A DNA stretch of 64,000 bases from Austwickia sp. (GTDB lineage Bacteria; Actinomycetota; Actinomycetes; Actinomycetales; Dermatophilaceae). Positions 1 through 7,617 of the stretch are shown here, one piece after another. The DNA lies in assembly GCA_016699675.1 (NCBI GenBank), contig CP064985.1, forward strand, positions 1,426,001 through 1,490,000, in the 5' to 3' direction. The notes beneath the pieces were generated by a model that saw only the letters and a list, made by a program, of their open reading frames with translations, searched no databases and was not told the origin of the DNA. A program made the translations under genes and the position numbers. Positions within the stretch are counted from its first letter, which is position 1, and every line of letters starts with the position of its first letter.

Positions 1-1
1 C

Positions 2-445
2 TATCCCGACCGGCTGATCGACATCTGCCGGTTCGCGGACGTCGTACCGGCCGTCAACCAGGTCGAGACCCATCCGCTGCACCAGCAGGCGGCGGCGCAC
101 GAGGTCATGGCCAAGTACGGCGTCGTGCACGAGTCGTGGGGGCCGTTCGCCGAGGGGCGCAAGGACCTGTTCACCAACCCCGTGCTCGAGGAGGTCGGCG
201 CGGCGCACGGCAAGTCCGTGGCGCAGGTGGCCCTACGGTTCCTCGTGCAGTCCGACGTGGTGGTGATCCCCAAGTCCGTACATCGGGAGCGGATGGCGCA
301 GAACCTGGCGGTGTTCGACTTCGCGCTGGACGAGGCGGAGATGCAGAGCATCCGAGGACTCGACGAGGGCGAGAGCGCGTTCTTCTCGCACTACGCGCCG
401 GCGACGGTGGAGATGCTGACCGGCCTGGGGAACCCGCGCCGGTAG
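2..445 (+). CDS. Aldo/keto reductase, C-terminal part (partial at window edge)
   Basis: The reading frame is open from base 2 and ends at TAG 443-445, so only the last 147 residues are present. The segment PAVNQVETHPLHQQ is the classic aldo/keto reductase strand that contributes to the (beta/alpha)8 barrel. It is followed by ESWGPFAEG and by VIPKSVHRERMAQNLAVFDF, where the conserved IPKS and R-x(3-5)-N residues bind the 2'-phosphate of NADPH. The family reduces aldehydes and ketones to alcohols with NADPH in the cytoplasm. The catalytic Asp/Tyr/Lys/His lie upstream of the window, so activity cannot be judged and the substrate is unknown. A strong hairpin directly follows the stop codon, so the transcript probably ends here. 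Confidence 0.93.
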   Translation, partial: YPDRLIDICRFADVVPAVNQVETHPLHQQAAAHEVMAKYGVVHESWGPFAEGRKDLFTNPVLEEVGAAHGKSVAQVALRFLVQSDVVVIPKSVHRERMAQNLAVFDFALDEAEMQSIRGLDEGESAFFSHYAPATVEMLTGLGNPRR

Positions 446-464
446 CCCGGGCCGCCGGGCTACC
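441..464 (+). terminator. Hairpin after the aldo/keto reductase
   Basis: A perfect 9-bp inverted repeat (GGTAGCCCG at 441-449 and its complement at 456-464) with a 6-nt loop overlaps the TAG stop codon of the aldo/keto reductase. There is no U tract, as is usual for intrinsic terminators of high-GC actinomycetes. The next gene is convergent, so the hairpin may serve both strands. Assignment as a terminator is inference from position and symmetry. Confidence 0.55.
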
Positions 465-532
465 GACTGGGCCCGGCGCGATCCGGTGGCCCGGGCCTGG
501 CGCGGGCCGGCCGGGGTCGCCGCGCGATCCGG

Positions 533-1494
533 TCAGCGGACGGCGACCAGGACGCGCCCCGCGGCGCGCCGCTCGTCGATGTCGCGCAGGGCGTCGGCGA
601 CGCGGTCGAGCGGGTAGGTCGCCGCGATGGGCGGGTCGAGGGTCCGGTCGGCTAGCAGGGGCCACAGCTCGCGCCACTGCTCGGCGGGGTAGTCCGGGTG
701 CCGCGTCCAGTGCTCCATCGATCCGGCGCCGAGCACGCCGATGTTGCGCAGGAGCAGCCGGTTGACCGTGACGGAGGGAATCGAGCGACCGGTGAACCCG
801 AGGACGATGACGCGGCCCTCGGCGGCGAGCGCGCGCAGCGAGTCCGGGAAGCGGTCCCCGCCAACGGGGTCGACCACGACGTCGACGCCGCGGCCGCCGG
901 TGAGCATGCGCACGCGGTCGAGGAAGCCGTCGACGTCGATCACCTCGTGGGCCCCGCCCTGCGCGCCACCGCGGCCTTCTCGGGGCTGGACACGACGGCG
1001 ATGACGCGGGCCCCGTCCGCGGCAGCCAGCTGGCAGGCGGCGATGCCGACGCCCCCGGCCGCCCCGTGCACCAGCACGGTCTCGCCGGAGCGCAGGCGGG
1101 CGCGCCGGCGCAGGGCGAAGTGCATCGTGAGGTAGTTGAGCGGCAGCGCTGCGCCCGCGGTCAGCGGCACCTGGTCCGGCAGGGGGAAGACATAGTGGGC
1201 GTCCACGGCGACGACCTGCGCGAGCCCACCGGCCGTAGGCATCGCGACCACCCGATCCCCTTCCGCGAAGCCGGCCGCGGCGTCCCGGACGACCCCGGAG
1301 ACCTCCCAGCCCAGGATGAAGGGCAGCTCGGGCCGGTGCTGGTACTCCCCGCGCGTCCGCAGGACGTCGGGAAACACGACACCCGCGTGGTCGACGTCGA
1401 TGAGCACCTCGCCCAGCGCGGCCGCCGGCTCGGGCAGTTCGCGGATCTGGACGCCGTCGGGGCCGGTCAGCTCGGTGACCACCGCTGCACGCAT
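533..1494 (-). pseudogene. NADPH:quinone oxidoreductase (MDR family), interrupted by a frameshift
   Basis: The N-terminal half (ATG at 1494, protein beginning MRAAVVTELTGPDGVQIREL) shows the GroES-like domain of the medium-chain dehydrogenase/reductase superfamily and the nucleotide-binding stretch VLVHGAAGGVGIAACQLA. The frame then runs into a stop near 940. The C-terminal half (HEVIDVDGF, then VDVVVDPVGGDRF and the Rossmann-domain end) continues in another frame to 533. Adding one G in the GGGG/CCC run at about 951-957 restores a continuous 320-residue protein, the usual family length. No zinc ligands of alcohol dehydrogenases are evident, which fits the quinone reductase/zeta-crystallin branch. 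Either the gene is a recent pseudogene or one base was lost in sequencing. The gene is convergent with the aldo/keto reductase. Confidence 0.88.
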
Positions 1495-1514
1495 GCGCGA
1501 AGACTGCCACAGCC

Positions 1515-1973
1515 TCAGTCGGTTCCCCCTTCGCGGAGGCGACCGATCTCCTGGCGCATCGAGAGGCGGTGTCGGCGTCGGATCGTCGCTTCGGCGTACC
1601 GTCGCCGGTCCACCTCGAACTGCACCCGCAGCTCGGGGATCGTCCGCGGCGAGCCGCCGGCATCGACGGCGACCATGACGAGGTACGCCGTCGCCACGTG
1701 CACCGGGGCGCCGAGCTGATCCCAGCGCGTGGTCTCGACGCGGGCGCCGACCTCCATCGACGACCGCCCGGCCCAGTTCACCTGGGCCTGCACGGTCAGG
1801 ACGTCGCCGACGCGCACGGGCGCCCGGAACAGCATCTCGTCCATCGCCGCAGTCACGGCGGGCCCGCCGGAGAAGCGGGCGGCGAGCGTGCCCGCGGCCT
1901 CGTCGACCGCCTTCATCACGACGCCGCCGTGGACGGTCCCAATGAGGTTGGTGTCGTTCTGGCTCATGATCAT
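1515..1973 (-). CDS. Acyl-CoA thioesterase, hotdog fold (YciA/BACH-like)
   Basis: The protein carries the acyl-CoA thioesterase signature: SMIMSQNDTNLIGTVHGG followed by VMKAVDEAAG, where the Asn/Asp-containing loop and the HGG turn form the active-site region of the hotdog fold. The family hydrolyses acyl-CoA to free acid and CoA, and chain length cannot be predicted. The start is uncertain. The frame stays open far upstream and the conserved region begins about eight residues before the ATG at 1973 (EATRLTLSM). No ATG or GTG with a good ribosome-binding site is in frame there, and a TTG at 1979 is possible. The gene lies 20 bp upstream of the quinone oxidoreductase on the same strand, so they may be co-transcribed, and it is divergent from cobO. 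Confidence 0.85.
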   Translation of the reverse strand: MIMSQNDTNLIGTVHGGVVMKAVDEAAGTLAARFSGGPAVTAAMDEMLFRAPVRVGDVLTVQAQVNWAGRSSMEVGARVETTRWDQLGAPVHVATAYLVMVAVDAGGSPRTIPELRVQFEVDRRRYAEATIRRRHRLSMRQEIGRLREGGTD

Positions 1974-2127
1974 CGACAAGGTGAGCCGGGTGGCCTCCGG
2001 GCTGGCCCAGGGCCGCCCTCGTCGTCTGCTGCGCTCCTGGCTTCCTGCTCCCTGCTCCCCGCTTCCCCGCTCCCCGGCCCTGTGTGCGCGAAGGTAGCAC
2101 GGGGCTCCATGGCGTAGGTTGCTCCCG

Positions 2128-2739
2128 ATGAAGGGGCAGATCGAGACGGAGCCGGACGACGGGCTGAGCACCCGGGAGCGGCGCGACCGGCCGATCCTCG
2201 CGGTGCACACCGGCGACGGCAAGGGCAAGTCGACGGCGGCGTTCGGGATGGCGTTGCGGGCCTGGAACCAGGGCTGGTCGATCGGGGTGTTCCAGTTCGT
2301 CAAGAGCGCCAAGTGGCGCATCGGGGAGCAGGCGGCGTTCGAGGCGCTCGGGCGGGTGTACGTCGAGACCGGGCAGGGCGGTCCCGTCGAATGGCACACG
2401 ATGGGCGCCGGCTGGTCCTGGTCGCGGACGCAGGGCACCGAGCAGGACCACGCGGCCGCCGCCGCGGAAGGCTGGGCCGAGGTGAAGCGGCGGCTGGCGG
2501 CGCAGGCTCACGGGCTGTACGTGCTGGACGAGTTCACCTACCCGCTGGCCTGGGGGTGGGTCGACGTGGCCGACGTCGTGCGGACGCTGGCGGACCGCCC
2601 AGGGCGGCAGCACGTGGTGATCACCGGGCGGCAATGCCCCGAGCCGCTGCTGGCGGCCGCGCAGCTCGTGACGGAGATGACCAAGGTCAAGCACCCCTTC
2701 GACGAGGGCCAGAAGGGGCAACGCGGCATCGAGTGGTGA
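2128..2739 (+). CDS. cobO: Cob(I)yrinic acid a,c-diamide adenosyltransferase (CobO/CobA/BtuR)
   Basis: This 203-residue protein has the P-loop GDGKGKST near residue 30 that binds ATP in the inverted orientation typical of this family, then VFQFVKSAKWRIGE, and the C-terminal segments LYVLDEFTYPLAWGW, VVITGRQCPEPLL and ADLVTEM-like VTEMTKVKHPF. It transfers the 5'-deoxyadenosyl group of ATP to cobalt in corrinoids, completing or salvaging coenzyme B12 in the cytoplasm. The ATG at 2128 was chosen; an upstream TTG at 2119 would add three residues without a better ribosome-binding site. No other cob genes are next to it, so salvage is as likely as de novo synthesis. No cobalamin riboswitch is visible in the short upstream region. 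Its closeness to a divergent thioesterase suggests a shared promoter region. Confidence 0.95.
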   Translation: MKGQIETEPDDGLSTRERRDRPILAVHTGDGKGKSTAAFGMALRAWNQGWSIGVFQFVKSAKWRIGEQAAFEALGRVYVETGQGGPVEWHTMGAGWSWSRTQGTEQDHAAAAAEGWAEVKRRLAAQAHGLYVLDEFTYPLAWGWVDVADVVRTLADRPGRQHVVITGRQCPEPLLAAAQLVTEMTKVKHPFDEGQKGQRGIEW

Positions 2740-2832
2740 GGCGTCGGGCGGGTCGGTGCGGCTGGGATGGGCCGCGCGGCTGGCGTGCCGGGCGGGCGAG
2801 GGTCGTGCCGGGCGGGCGGGAAGCCGGTCGAG

Positions 2833-3456
2833 TCAGTCGAGGAGGTCTACCCCGGGCCCGGTCAACTCCCCGAGCCGATGGCGTCGCCCGGTCGCGAGCA
2901 TCAGCAGCGCGACTGCGGACCCGCGTACCTCCGGGCCGGTGCCGAGCCGCGTCCCGTCCTCCGCCACCACGAGGGTGACCTTGCTGGTCAAGCCTTTGGC
3001 GCCGCCCATGGCCTCGGGGGTTTTGGCCTGGTACCGCAGCGCCGCGAGCACAGGGTCGAGCGGATAGTCGCGCGGGATTGCGAGGGGAACGCGGATGTCC
3101 TCGCCGTGCGCGATCTCCTCGACGAGGCGGCTTTCTACGGCGGCGAGGACGGTCGGCGGGCCGCTGGTCCGCGGGGCCGCGGCCCGGAGCCGGTCGAGGG
3201 TCTGCGCCGGGATGTCTCCCTTTGCGGCGGCGACGCCGTCGGCGTTCTGGCGGTCGAAGTCGAAGCGGGCCCGGAACATCGCCGCGAGTAGCCGCAGCGG
3301 CGTGGTCCGGGCGTTGTCGACCAGGTGGGCGGCGACGTCGTGCACGGTCCAGCCCGGCGCGAGCGACGGTGTCTCCCACTGGTGTGGCTCGACGCCCGCC
3401 AGGTCGGCGATCAAGGCCTGGCGCTCCGCGTGGACGGTGGGCCAAACGTCGGTCAT
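2833..3456 (-). CDS. Maleylpyruvate isomerase family, mycothiol-dependent type (DinB-like MDMPI)
   Basis: This 207-residue protein begins MTDVWPTVHAERQALIADL and contains the hallmark PGWTVHDVAAHLVDN of the MDMPI N-terminal domain, a DinB-like four-helix bundle whose His residues bind a divalent metal. A later segment (HGEDIRVPLAI) carries the third metal-site region. Characterised members use mycothiol as cofactor for isomerisation or thiol transfer, which points to an actinobacterium. Its own substrate is unknown. Its start codon overlaps the stop of the upstream TenA gene by four bases (ATGA), indicating translational coupling, so the two products are made together. It could act in thiol-dependent detoxification. 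Confidence 0.9.
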   Translation of the reverse strand: MTDVWPTVHAERQALIADLAGVEPHQWETPSLAPGWTVHDVAAHLVDNARTTPLRLLAAMFRARFDFDRQNADGVAAAKGDIPAQTLDRLRAAAPRTSGPPTVLAAVESRLVEEIAHGEDIRVPLAIPRDYPLDPVLAALRYQAKTPEAMGGAKGLTSKVTLVVAEDGTRLGTGPEVRGSAVALLMLATGRRHRLGELTGPGVDLLD

Positions 3457-4169
3457 GACCGCGGCGCCGCGAGCTCGGAGGGCGCCTCGTGGTGCGCGGC
3501 GTCGTCGTACGCGGCGGCGTCGTACGCGGCATCGAAGAAGGCGACCTCACACGCGACCGCGCGCGCGAAGAGGTCCGCCACGGCCTGGAGTTCTGCGGCG
3601 TCGGTCGGCGCGTGGGCGTCGAGCCGGTCAGTGAGCCAGGCCACCCACGCCTCGAACGCCAGGCCTCGGTGGAGGTCAACCCAGCCGACATGCTCGGGCC
3701 GGGTCGCGCGCAGGCCCGCTGCGTCGGGGCGGGTCGCCCAGTCCAAGTAGAGGCGCTCGGCGACCACGAGGACGGCGAGGACCTGTGGATAGGACCGGCT
3801 CGCCAGCGCCTCCCGCATCAGCGCGTCGAAGTCCCGCGTCGCCGGGTGCAGTGGCGGACGCAGGCGATCGGACTCGGCGACGCCGAGGGCGTCGAAGGAG
3901 TCGACGAAGTAGGAGTTCTCGTCGTTGGCGAACATGCCGAGTTGACGCGCGAACACCAGCCGTTCGGGCAGGTCCGGGGCCGAGGCGCAGCCCTGGCCGA
4001 GCAGCGCCGTGAACGCATCGCAGAACTGGTAGTCCTGCACGAGGTAGCGGGCCAGCACGTCGTCGGCGACCGTGCCGGCCAGCAGCTCGTCGACGAACCG
4101 GCTCCGGACGGCGGCCTCCCAGGCTCCGGCGTTGTCGGCGATCAGGCGGGCGGTGAGTCCTGGCGACAT
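3453..4169 (-). CDS. tenA: TenA-like thiaminase II family protein
   Basis: This 238-residue all-helical protein matches the TenA/heme-oxygenase-like fold: VRSRFVDELLAGTVADDVLARYLVQDYQF near the start, YFVDSFDAL and SRSYPQVLAVLVVAERLYLDWA in the middle, and ACEVAFFDAAYD with the conserved Glu at the C-terminus. TenA hydrolyses aminopyrimidine degradation products of thiamin so that HMP can be salvaged. I could not place the catalytic Cys of the TenA_C class with confidence, so it may be the Cys-less TenA_E class or a paralogue. ATG 4169 was preferred over an in-frame GTG/ATG 20 codons upstream because a GTGAGGG purine tract lies just before it and homology begins there. It is coupled to the downstream MDMPI gene. 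No other thiamin gene or TPP riboswitch is in view. Confidence 0.85.
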   Translation of the reverse strand: MSPGLTARLIADNAGAWEAAVRSRFVDELLAGTVADDVLARYLVQDYQFCDAFTALLGQGCASAPDLPERLVFARQLGMFANDENSYFVDSFDALGVAESDRLRPPLHPATRDFDALMREALASRSYPQVLAVLVVAERLYLDWATRPDAAGLRATRPEHVGWVDLHRGLAFEAWVAWLTDRLDAHAPTDAAELQAVADLFARAVACEVAFFDAAYDAAAYDDAAHHEAPSELAAPRS

Positions 4170-4326
4170 GGCCCTCACCCTAACGCCCCCCCGGACAGCG
4201 CCAGCGACCAGAGACGCCTCATCGCTCACCGTCGGACGGCCTCATCGATCACACGCGAACTGCGGCAAGCACCCCAGGTACCCGGGGCCGCTGCGGCGTA
4301 CGTCGTGTTCCTGAGACGATGACGGT

Positions 4327-5151
4327 ATGTCGTGGGTGGCCGGGGTGAGCGAGCTACGGCGTCGCGGCCAGTCCGGAGTCCTGGTCACCGTCCTCGAAGC
4401 GCGCGGCCACGCCCCCCGCGCGGCGGGCGCCAAGATGGTCGTCGCGACCGAGCAGACCTGGGGCAGCGTGGGCGGGGGCAATCTCGAATCGGTCGCCATC
4501 GAGAGGGCCCGCGAGCTGCTCGCCCTGCCTCACCCGGAACTCACCACGCTGACCTTCGACCTTTCGGACCGGGCGCCGTACGAGCATGGGGTCCAGTGCT
4601 GTGGCGGTCGGGTCCACGTGCTGCTGGAACCGTTGCCGACGCCCGCTGCGGTGGCCATCTTCGGCGTCGGTCACGTCGGTCTGGAACTGGCCCGCATCCT
4701 GGCGCGTCACGACCTGGACCTGCACCTCATCGACTCCCGCCCGGACCGCCTCCAACCGGCCGCGCTGGCTCCCCTCGCTGACGCCGAGGCGCAGCTACAT
4801 TTGCACCCTCTGCCCCTGCTCCCCGAGACGGCGCTCGCGGACCTGCCGCGCGGCGCGCACGTGCTGGTGATGACGCACGATCACGCCGAGGACTTCGCCA
4901 TTCTCGACGCGGCGCTGCGTACCGACGGGCTGGGCAGCATCGGCGTCATCGGGTCCGCGACGAAGTGGTCCCGGTTCCGGAAGCGGTTGCTGGCGGAGAG
5001 CGCTTTCGCCGAGTCGGACCTGGACCGGGTGACGACCCCGATCGGGCTGACAGAGCTCGGCGGCAAGGAGCCGGCGGTCATCGCCGTGAGCGTCGCGGCC
5101 GCGCTGCTGGCGGCGATCGAACGCACGCGCGGGCCGTCCACTGAGCGGTGA
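4327..5151 (+). CDS. xdhC: XdhC-family protein (molybdenum-enzyme maturation factor)
   Basis: This 274-residue protein has the XdhC/CoxI N-terminal domain (GVLVTVLEARGHAPRAAGAKMVV, then GSVGGGNLES, then VQCCGGRVHVLLEPL) and a C-terminal Rossmann domain (VAIFGVGHVGLELARILA). The CCGG pair matches the conserved cysteines near which sulfurated Mo cofactor is bound. The family binds Mo cofactor, promotes its sulfuration and inserts it into xanthine dehydrogenase or CO-dehydrogenase type enzymes in the cytoplasm. The structural xdhAB or coxLMS genes are not in this window, so the partner enzyme is encoded elsewhere. ATG 4327 is used; the 5' region lacks a clear ribosome-binding site. It converges with the immunity/Arr gene, with a 60-bp palindrome in between. 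Confidence 0.93.
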   Translation: MSWVAGVSELRRRGQSGVLVTVLEARGHAPRAAGAKMVVATEQTWGSVGGGNLESVAIERARELLALPHPELTTLTFDLSDRAPYEHGVQCCGGRVHVLLEPLPTPAAVAIFGVGHVGLELARILARHDLDLHLIDSRPDRLQPAALAPLADAEAQLHLHPLPLLPETALADLPRGAHVLVMTHDHAEDFAILDAALRTDGLGSIGVIGSATKWSRFRKRLLAESAFAESDLDRVTTPIGLTELGGKEPAVIAVSVAAALLAAIERTRGPSTER

Positions 5152-5203
5152 TCTGCAGGCGTCACATGGCGCTCGCCCTTCACCCTGTCCCAACCGTGAC
5201 CGG

Positions 5204-5263
5204 GACCGCTCACGACCTGCCCGTTTGGTGCCATGGCACCCAACGCCCAGGTCACGAACGGTC
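5204..5263. repeat. 60-bp dispersed palindromic repeat, copy 1
   Basis: The element begins GACCGYTC, continues with GACCTGCCC, is centred on the perfect 14-mer GGTGCCATGGCACC, and mirrors itself to end GAACGGTC. This copy has the most decayed right arm (CAACGCCCAGG where the others have CTTTGGGCAGG). It sits between the convergent xdhC and immunity/Arr genes, where such a palindrome could act as a bidirectional terminator. The same element recurs at 6311 and 17309. Confidence 0.85.
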
Positions 5264-5306
5264 GGTGGCAGGGCCGAGCGGGGAGCGGCCTCGATCTGCG
5301 TGTTCT

Positions 5307-6260
5307 TCAGTCGTCCATCGCCTCGATGCCGAGCTCGGCCAGCTCGGCCGCGTTGGCACGGAGCTTCGCGACCAGCTCCGGCGGTGGCCCGGCCAGGCCG
5401 GTGATCTCTTCGACGACGCGCAGCGGCTTCCTGGTGCGGTACGAGCGGGTGGGGTTGCCCGGGAACCGTTTGTCGGTGACGTTCGGGTCGTCCTCGATCG
5501 GGCCGAGCGGTTCGACGCGATAGACCCGCGGCGGAGCCTCGCCCACCGCGAGCGCCGCGGCCAGCGGCGCGCCCTCGAGCGAAGCGGTGAGGTAGACGTG
5601 CCCCGAGACCTTCCCCGACCCGTAGTTCGTCGGCCGCCCTGGCGTCAGCAGATCCCCCGGCCGGAGCGCGGCCGTCGTGCCGTGGAAGAACGGCCCCCGG
5701 TCGTCAACGACCCGCGGCGGCGGGGGCGGATCGCGCAGGAGGCTGTCGAGCCGCGCCATGAGTACGGCGACGCGGGTGGCGCCCCGGGGCGCCCGCGGGT
5801 AGCGGTGCAGCACCGCCCGCACGAGCGGGTCGGCCCGCCGGGCGGCGCCGTACAGCATGTACTCCGCCACCACCGCGTCCTCCCCCCGGGCGACCTCCGC
5901 CGCCCGCGCGGCATGCGCCGCCGCCCCGAGGATGTGCCGCACCTGGGTCGCCTTCGCGAGCGGATGCAGGTACGCCGCAGCCGCGGCATCACCCGCCGCC
6001 ATCGCGGCGTACGTCGCCGCCTCGGTCGGCGCCTCCCGCCCAGCCCGGTGGGCCTCCGTGGCGGCGCTCCGTAGCCGACGCGCGCGGTGCCCTCCGTCAG
6101 CGAAGGCGCGAGCGGCCTCCAGGGCGGCCGCCGGGCGAGGGTCCTGGGGGCAGGCCCGCTCGTACAGCACGAGCACCGGCTCTGCGCAGGCGATGGCGTA
6201 CCGCGCGACGGCCCGCAGCTCGGCCATCGTCAACTGGACGTCGGGCGAGGGGTTCGGCAC
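5307..6260 (-). CDS. Fusion of a putative immunity domain with a rifampin ADP-ribosyltransferase (Arr) domain
   Basis: The last ~125 of 317 residues match the Arr family closely: PFFHGTTAALRPGDLL, then SGHVYLTASL, then PLGPIEDDPNVTDKRFPGNP and SYRTRKPLRV. The His of FHGT, the Tyr of VYLTA and the Asp of IEDDPN correspond to the NAD-binding and catalytic H-Y-D triad of Mycobacterium Arr, which inactivates rifamycins by ADP-ribosylation. The first ~150 residues (ELRAVARYAIACAEPVL, YLHPLAKATQVRHILGAAAHAA) resemble an Ala-rich helical family usually labelled putative immunity protein, or sometimes mislabelled exonuclease SbcC. Normal Arr is about 140 residues and stands alone, so this is a two-domain fusion. 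GTG 6260 is preferred; ATG 6227 is the alternative. Any frame extension beyond 6270 runs into the repeat and is not trusted. Palindromic repeats lie just outside both ends of the gene. Confidence 0.88.
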   Translation of the reverse strand: MPNPSPDVQLTMAELRAVARYAIACAEPVLVLYERACPQDPRPAAALEAARAFADGGHRARRLRSAATEAHRAGREAPTEAATYAAMAAGDAAAAAYLHPLAKATQVRHILGAAAHAARAAEVARGEDAVVAEYMLYGAARRADPLVRAVLHRYPRAPRGATRVAVLMARLDSLLRDPPPPPRVVDDRGPFFHGTTAALRPGDLLTPGRPTNYGSGKVSGHVYLTASLEGAPLAAALAVGEAPPRVYRVEPLGPIEDDPNVTDKRFPGNPTRSYRTRKPLRVVEEITGLAGPPPELVAKLRANAAELAELGIEAMDD

Positions 6261-6310
6261 CCCGCGAGTGTGCCACGCGGGACCCGAGCGGCCTCGGTTG
6301 TCCACAGCCC

Positions 6311-6370
6311 GACCGTTCGTGACCTGCCCGTTCGGTGCCATGGCACCCTTTGGGCAGGTCGTGAACGGTC
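6311..6370. repeat. 60-bp dispersed palindromic repeat, copy 2 (best conserved)
   Basis: This copy is nearly perfectly self-complementary over 60 bp, with the shared centre GGTGCCATGGCACC. It lies between the XRE regulator stop (6454) and the immunity/Arr start (6260), both leftward genes. A 9-mer TTGTCCACA (6298-6306) sits 4 bp before the left arm and a related CTATCCACA (6372-6380) follows the right arm. The first equals the actinobacterial DnaA-box consensus. Confidence 0.88.
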
Positions 6371-6453
6371 ACTATCCACAGGGCGCGGCGACCGACAGCA
6401 TGGCGACGTCGCTAGGAGCAGCATCCAGCGCGCACCTACAGCTGGCTGCCCGC

Positions 6454-6762
6454 TCAGCGGCCGCCCACCGGGGGGTTGTGCGGCTGGTCGGGGCCCTCGG
6501 CTGGGGAGAGCTTGAGGATGTTGCCCGGCTCGCACTCCAGGGCTCGGCAGATGGCAGTCAGGCTGGTAAAGCGCACGGCCCGCGCACGGCCGTTCTTGAG
6601 GATGGACAGATTGGCCAGGGTGGTTCCGGTCTGCTGGGACAGCTGGGTGAGGGTCATCCCCCGAGCGGCCAGGACTTCGTCCAGCCGCACCTCGATGCCG
6701 TGGTCTGCCGCCTCGGCCGAGCCTGGCGGCTCGGCGACTTCGGTGCGTGGCCGTTTCCTCAT
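6454..6762 (-). CDS. XRE/Cro-like HTH regulator paired with DUF2975 protein
   Basis: This 102-residue protein has a helix-turn-helix of the Cro/C1 type at about residues 28-85: VRLDEVLAARGMTLTQLSQQTGTTLANLSILKNGRARAVRFTSL, ending with CRALECEPGNILKL. This layout is the YozG-like subfamily that is typically encoded directly after a DUF2975 membrane protein. Its ATG (6762) overlaps the stop of the DUF2975 gene by four bases, so the pair is translationally coupled. It probably represses its own operon, and a 17-bp inverted repeat just upstream of the DUF2975 gene is the obvious candidate operator. The N-terminal 25 residues are poorly conserved. Confidence 0.92.
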   Translation of the reverse strand: MRKRPRTEVAEPPGSAEAADHGIEVRLDEVLAARGMTLTQLSQQTGTTLANLSILKNGRARAVRFTSLTAICRALECEPGNILKLSPAEGPDQPHNPPVGGR

Positions 6763-7418
6763 ACGGTGGCGTCGATCTCTTCGCGCATCGGGACGGTCTG
6801 CTGCAGCACCCGTCCAACCGAGACGACGCCGCACCCCGCGATGACGACAGCCCAACTGAGGTGCAAGTTCGCCAAGGTCGCCGCGACCATGGGGTAGTCG
6901 CCGATCACCAGGTGGGAGATCGCCATCGTGGTGAGGACCGCACCGACGACGTTGACGAGAACGGTGCCGCCAAGGATGTACCACCCCAACCGGGTCGTTC
7001 CTCGGGCCACCTCGTGGGTGAACAGCCCACCGCGCCGGGCGGTGCCGATGAGGCGCAGGGTCAGCCACAGGAATCCCACCGACCACAGGAGATCGAGCAG
7101 GAGCGGAGCGCTGCCCAGCGTGCGATCAAGCCCGCTCAACTGCGGATCACACAGTTCGAAGCTAGCGGGATAGCCGGTGACAACTCCGGGCCTCAGGTTC
7201 CTGATGGCCGGATGGGACGTTGCGTCCATGATCTCCAGCCCGAGCTGCGGCGCCTCGACGCACGGGTGGGAGGAACCCCATGCCCCGAACGACACCCCTC
7301 CGACGAAGACCGCCAGGCTGGCGGAGAAAATCGTGAGCCCACAGAGGAGGCTCAGGGCCAGCCGCACGATCACCTCGATCGGGAGGAGTGGATCCTGCGC
7401 CGCGCGCTGCCTGGTCAT
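6759..7418 (-). CDS. DUF2975 membrane protein
   Basis: This 219-residue protein is predicted to have four transmembrane segments: around LALSLLCGLTIFSASLAVFVGG, LLDLLWSVGFLWLTLRLIG, LGWYILGGTVLVNVVGAVL and LHLSWAVVIAGCGVVSVGRVL. Between segments one and two lies an external loop with two Cys. This is the DUF2975 pattern, whose function is unknown but whose gene is regularly followed by an XRE regulator as here. ATG 7418 was chosen over ATG 7439 because the sequence AAGGA lies seven bases before 7418. A membrane sensor for the coupled HTH protein is a reasonable inference, not shown by sequence. Confidence 0.88.
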   Translation of the reverse strand: MTRQRAAQDPLLPIEVIVRLALSLLCGLTIFSASLAVFVGGVSFGAWGSSHPCVEAPQLGLEIMDATSHPAIRNLRPGVVTGYPASFELCDPQLSGLDRTLGSAPLLLDLLWSVGFLWLTLRLIGTARRGGLFTHEVARGTTRLGWYILGGTVLVNVVGAVLTTMAISHLVIGDYPMVAATLANLHLSWAVVIAGCGVVSVGRVLQQTVPMREEIDATV

Positions 7419-7444
7419 GACCGCATCCTTATCGATCATCGATA

Positions 7445-7461
7445 TTATCGTTCCACGATAA
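7445..7461. promoter_or_regulatory. Candidate operator of the DUF2975/XRE pair
   Basis: A perfect inverted repeat TTATCGT-TCC-ACGATAA lies 27 bp upstream of the DUF2975 start codon. A second palindromic stretch (ATCGATCATCGAT, 7431-7443) overlaps the leader. AT-rich symmetry in such GC-rich DNA, placed upstream of an HTH operon, fits an autoregulatory operator. Binding by the XRE protein is inference. Confidence 0.55.
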
Positions 7462-7617
7462 GAACCGACTGGCACGGCGTCAAGACCCGGCATCGGCCTC
7501 GCTGGTCAGCCTGGTTCGCGGCGCGGGGCTGTGGAAAACCTGGACGGCGTTGAGGCCGGTCCTGGCAGGCTGACCGCGTGGCACAGGCGCTGGTGGAGGT
7601 CGGGGCGAGGGGGCACC

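Noticed and set aside
2119..2127. TTG start three codons upstream for cobO
   Set aside because: No better ribosome-binding site than ATG 2128, and the extra residues are not conserved in the family.
6261..6341. N-terminal extension of the immunity/Arr protein through the palindrome
   Set aside because: The added residues are translated from the dispersed repeat, and the same phrase appears in frames through the other copies, so it is not conserved coding sequence.
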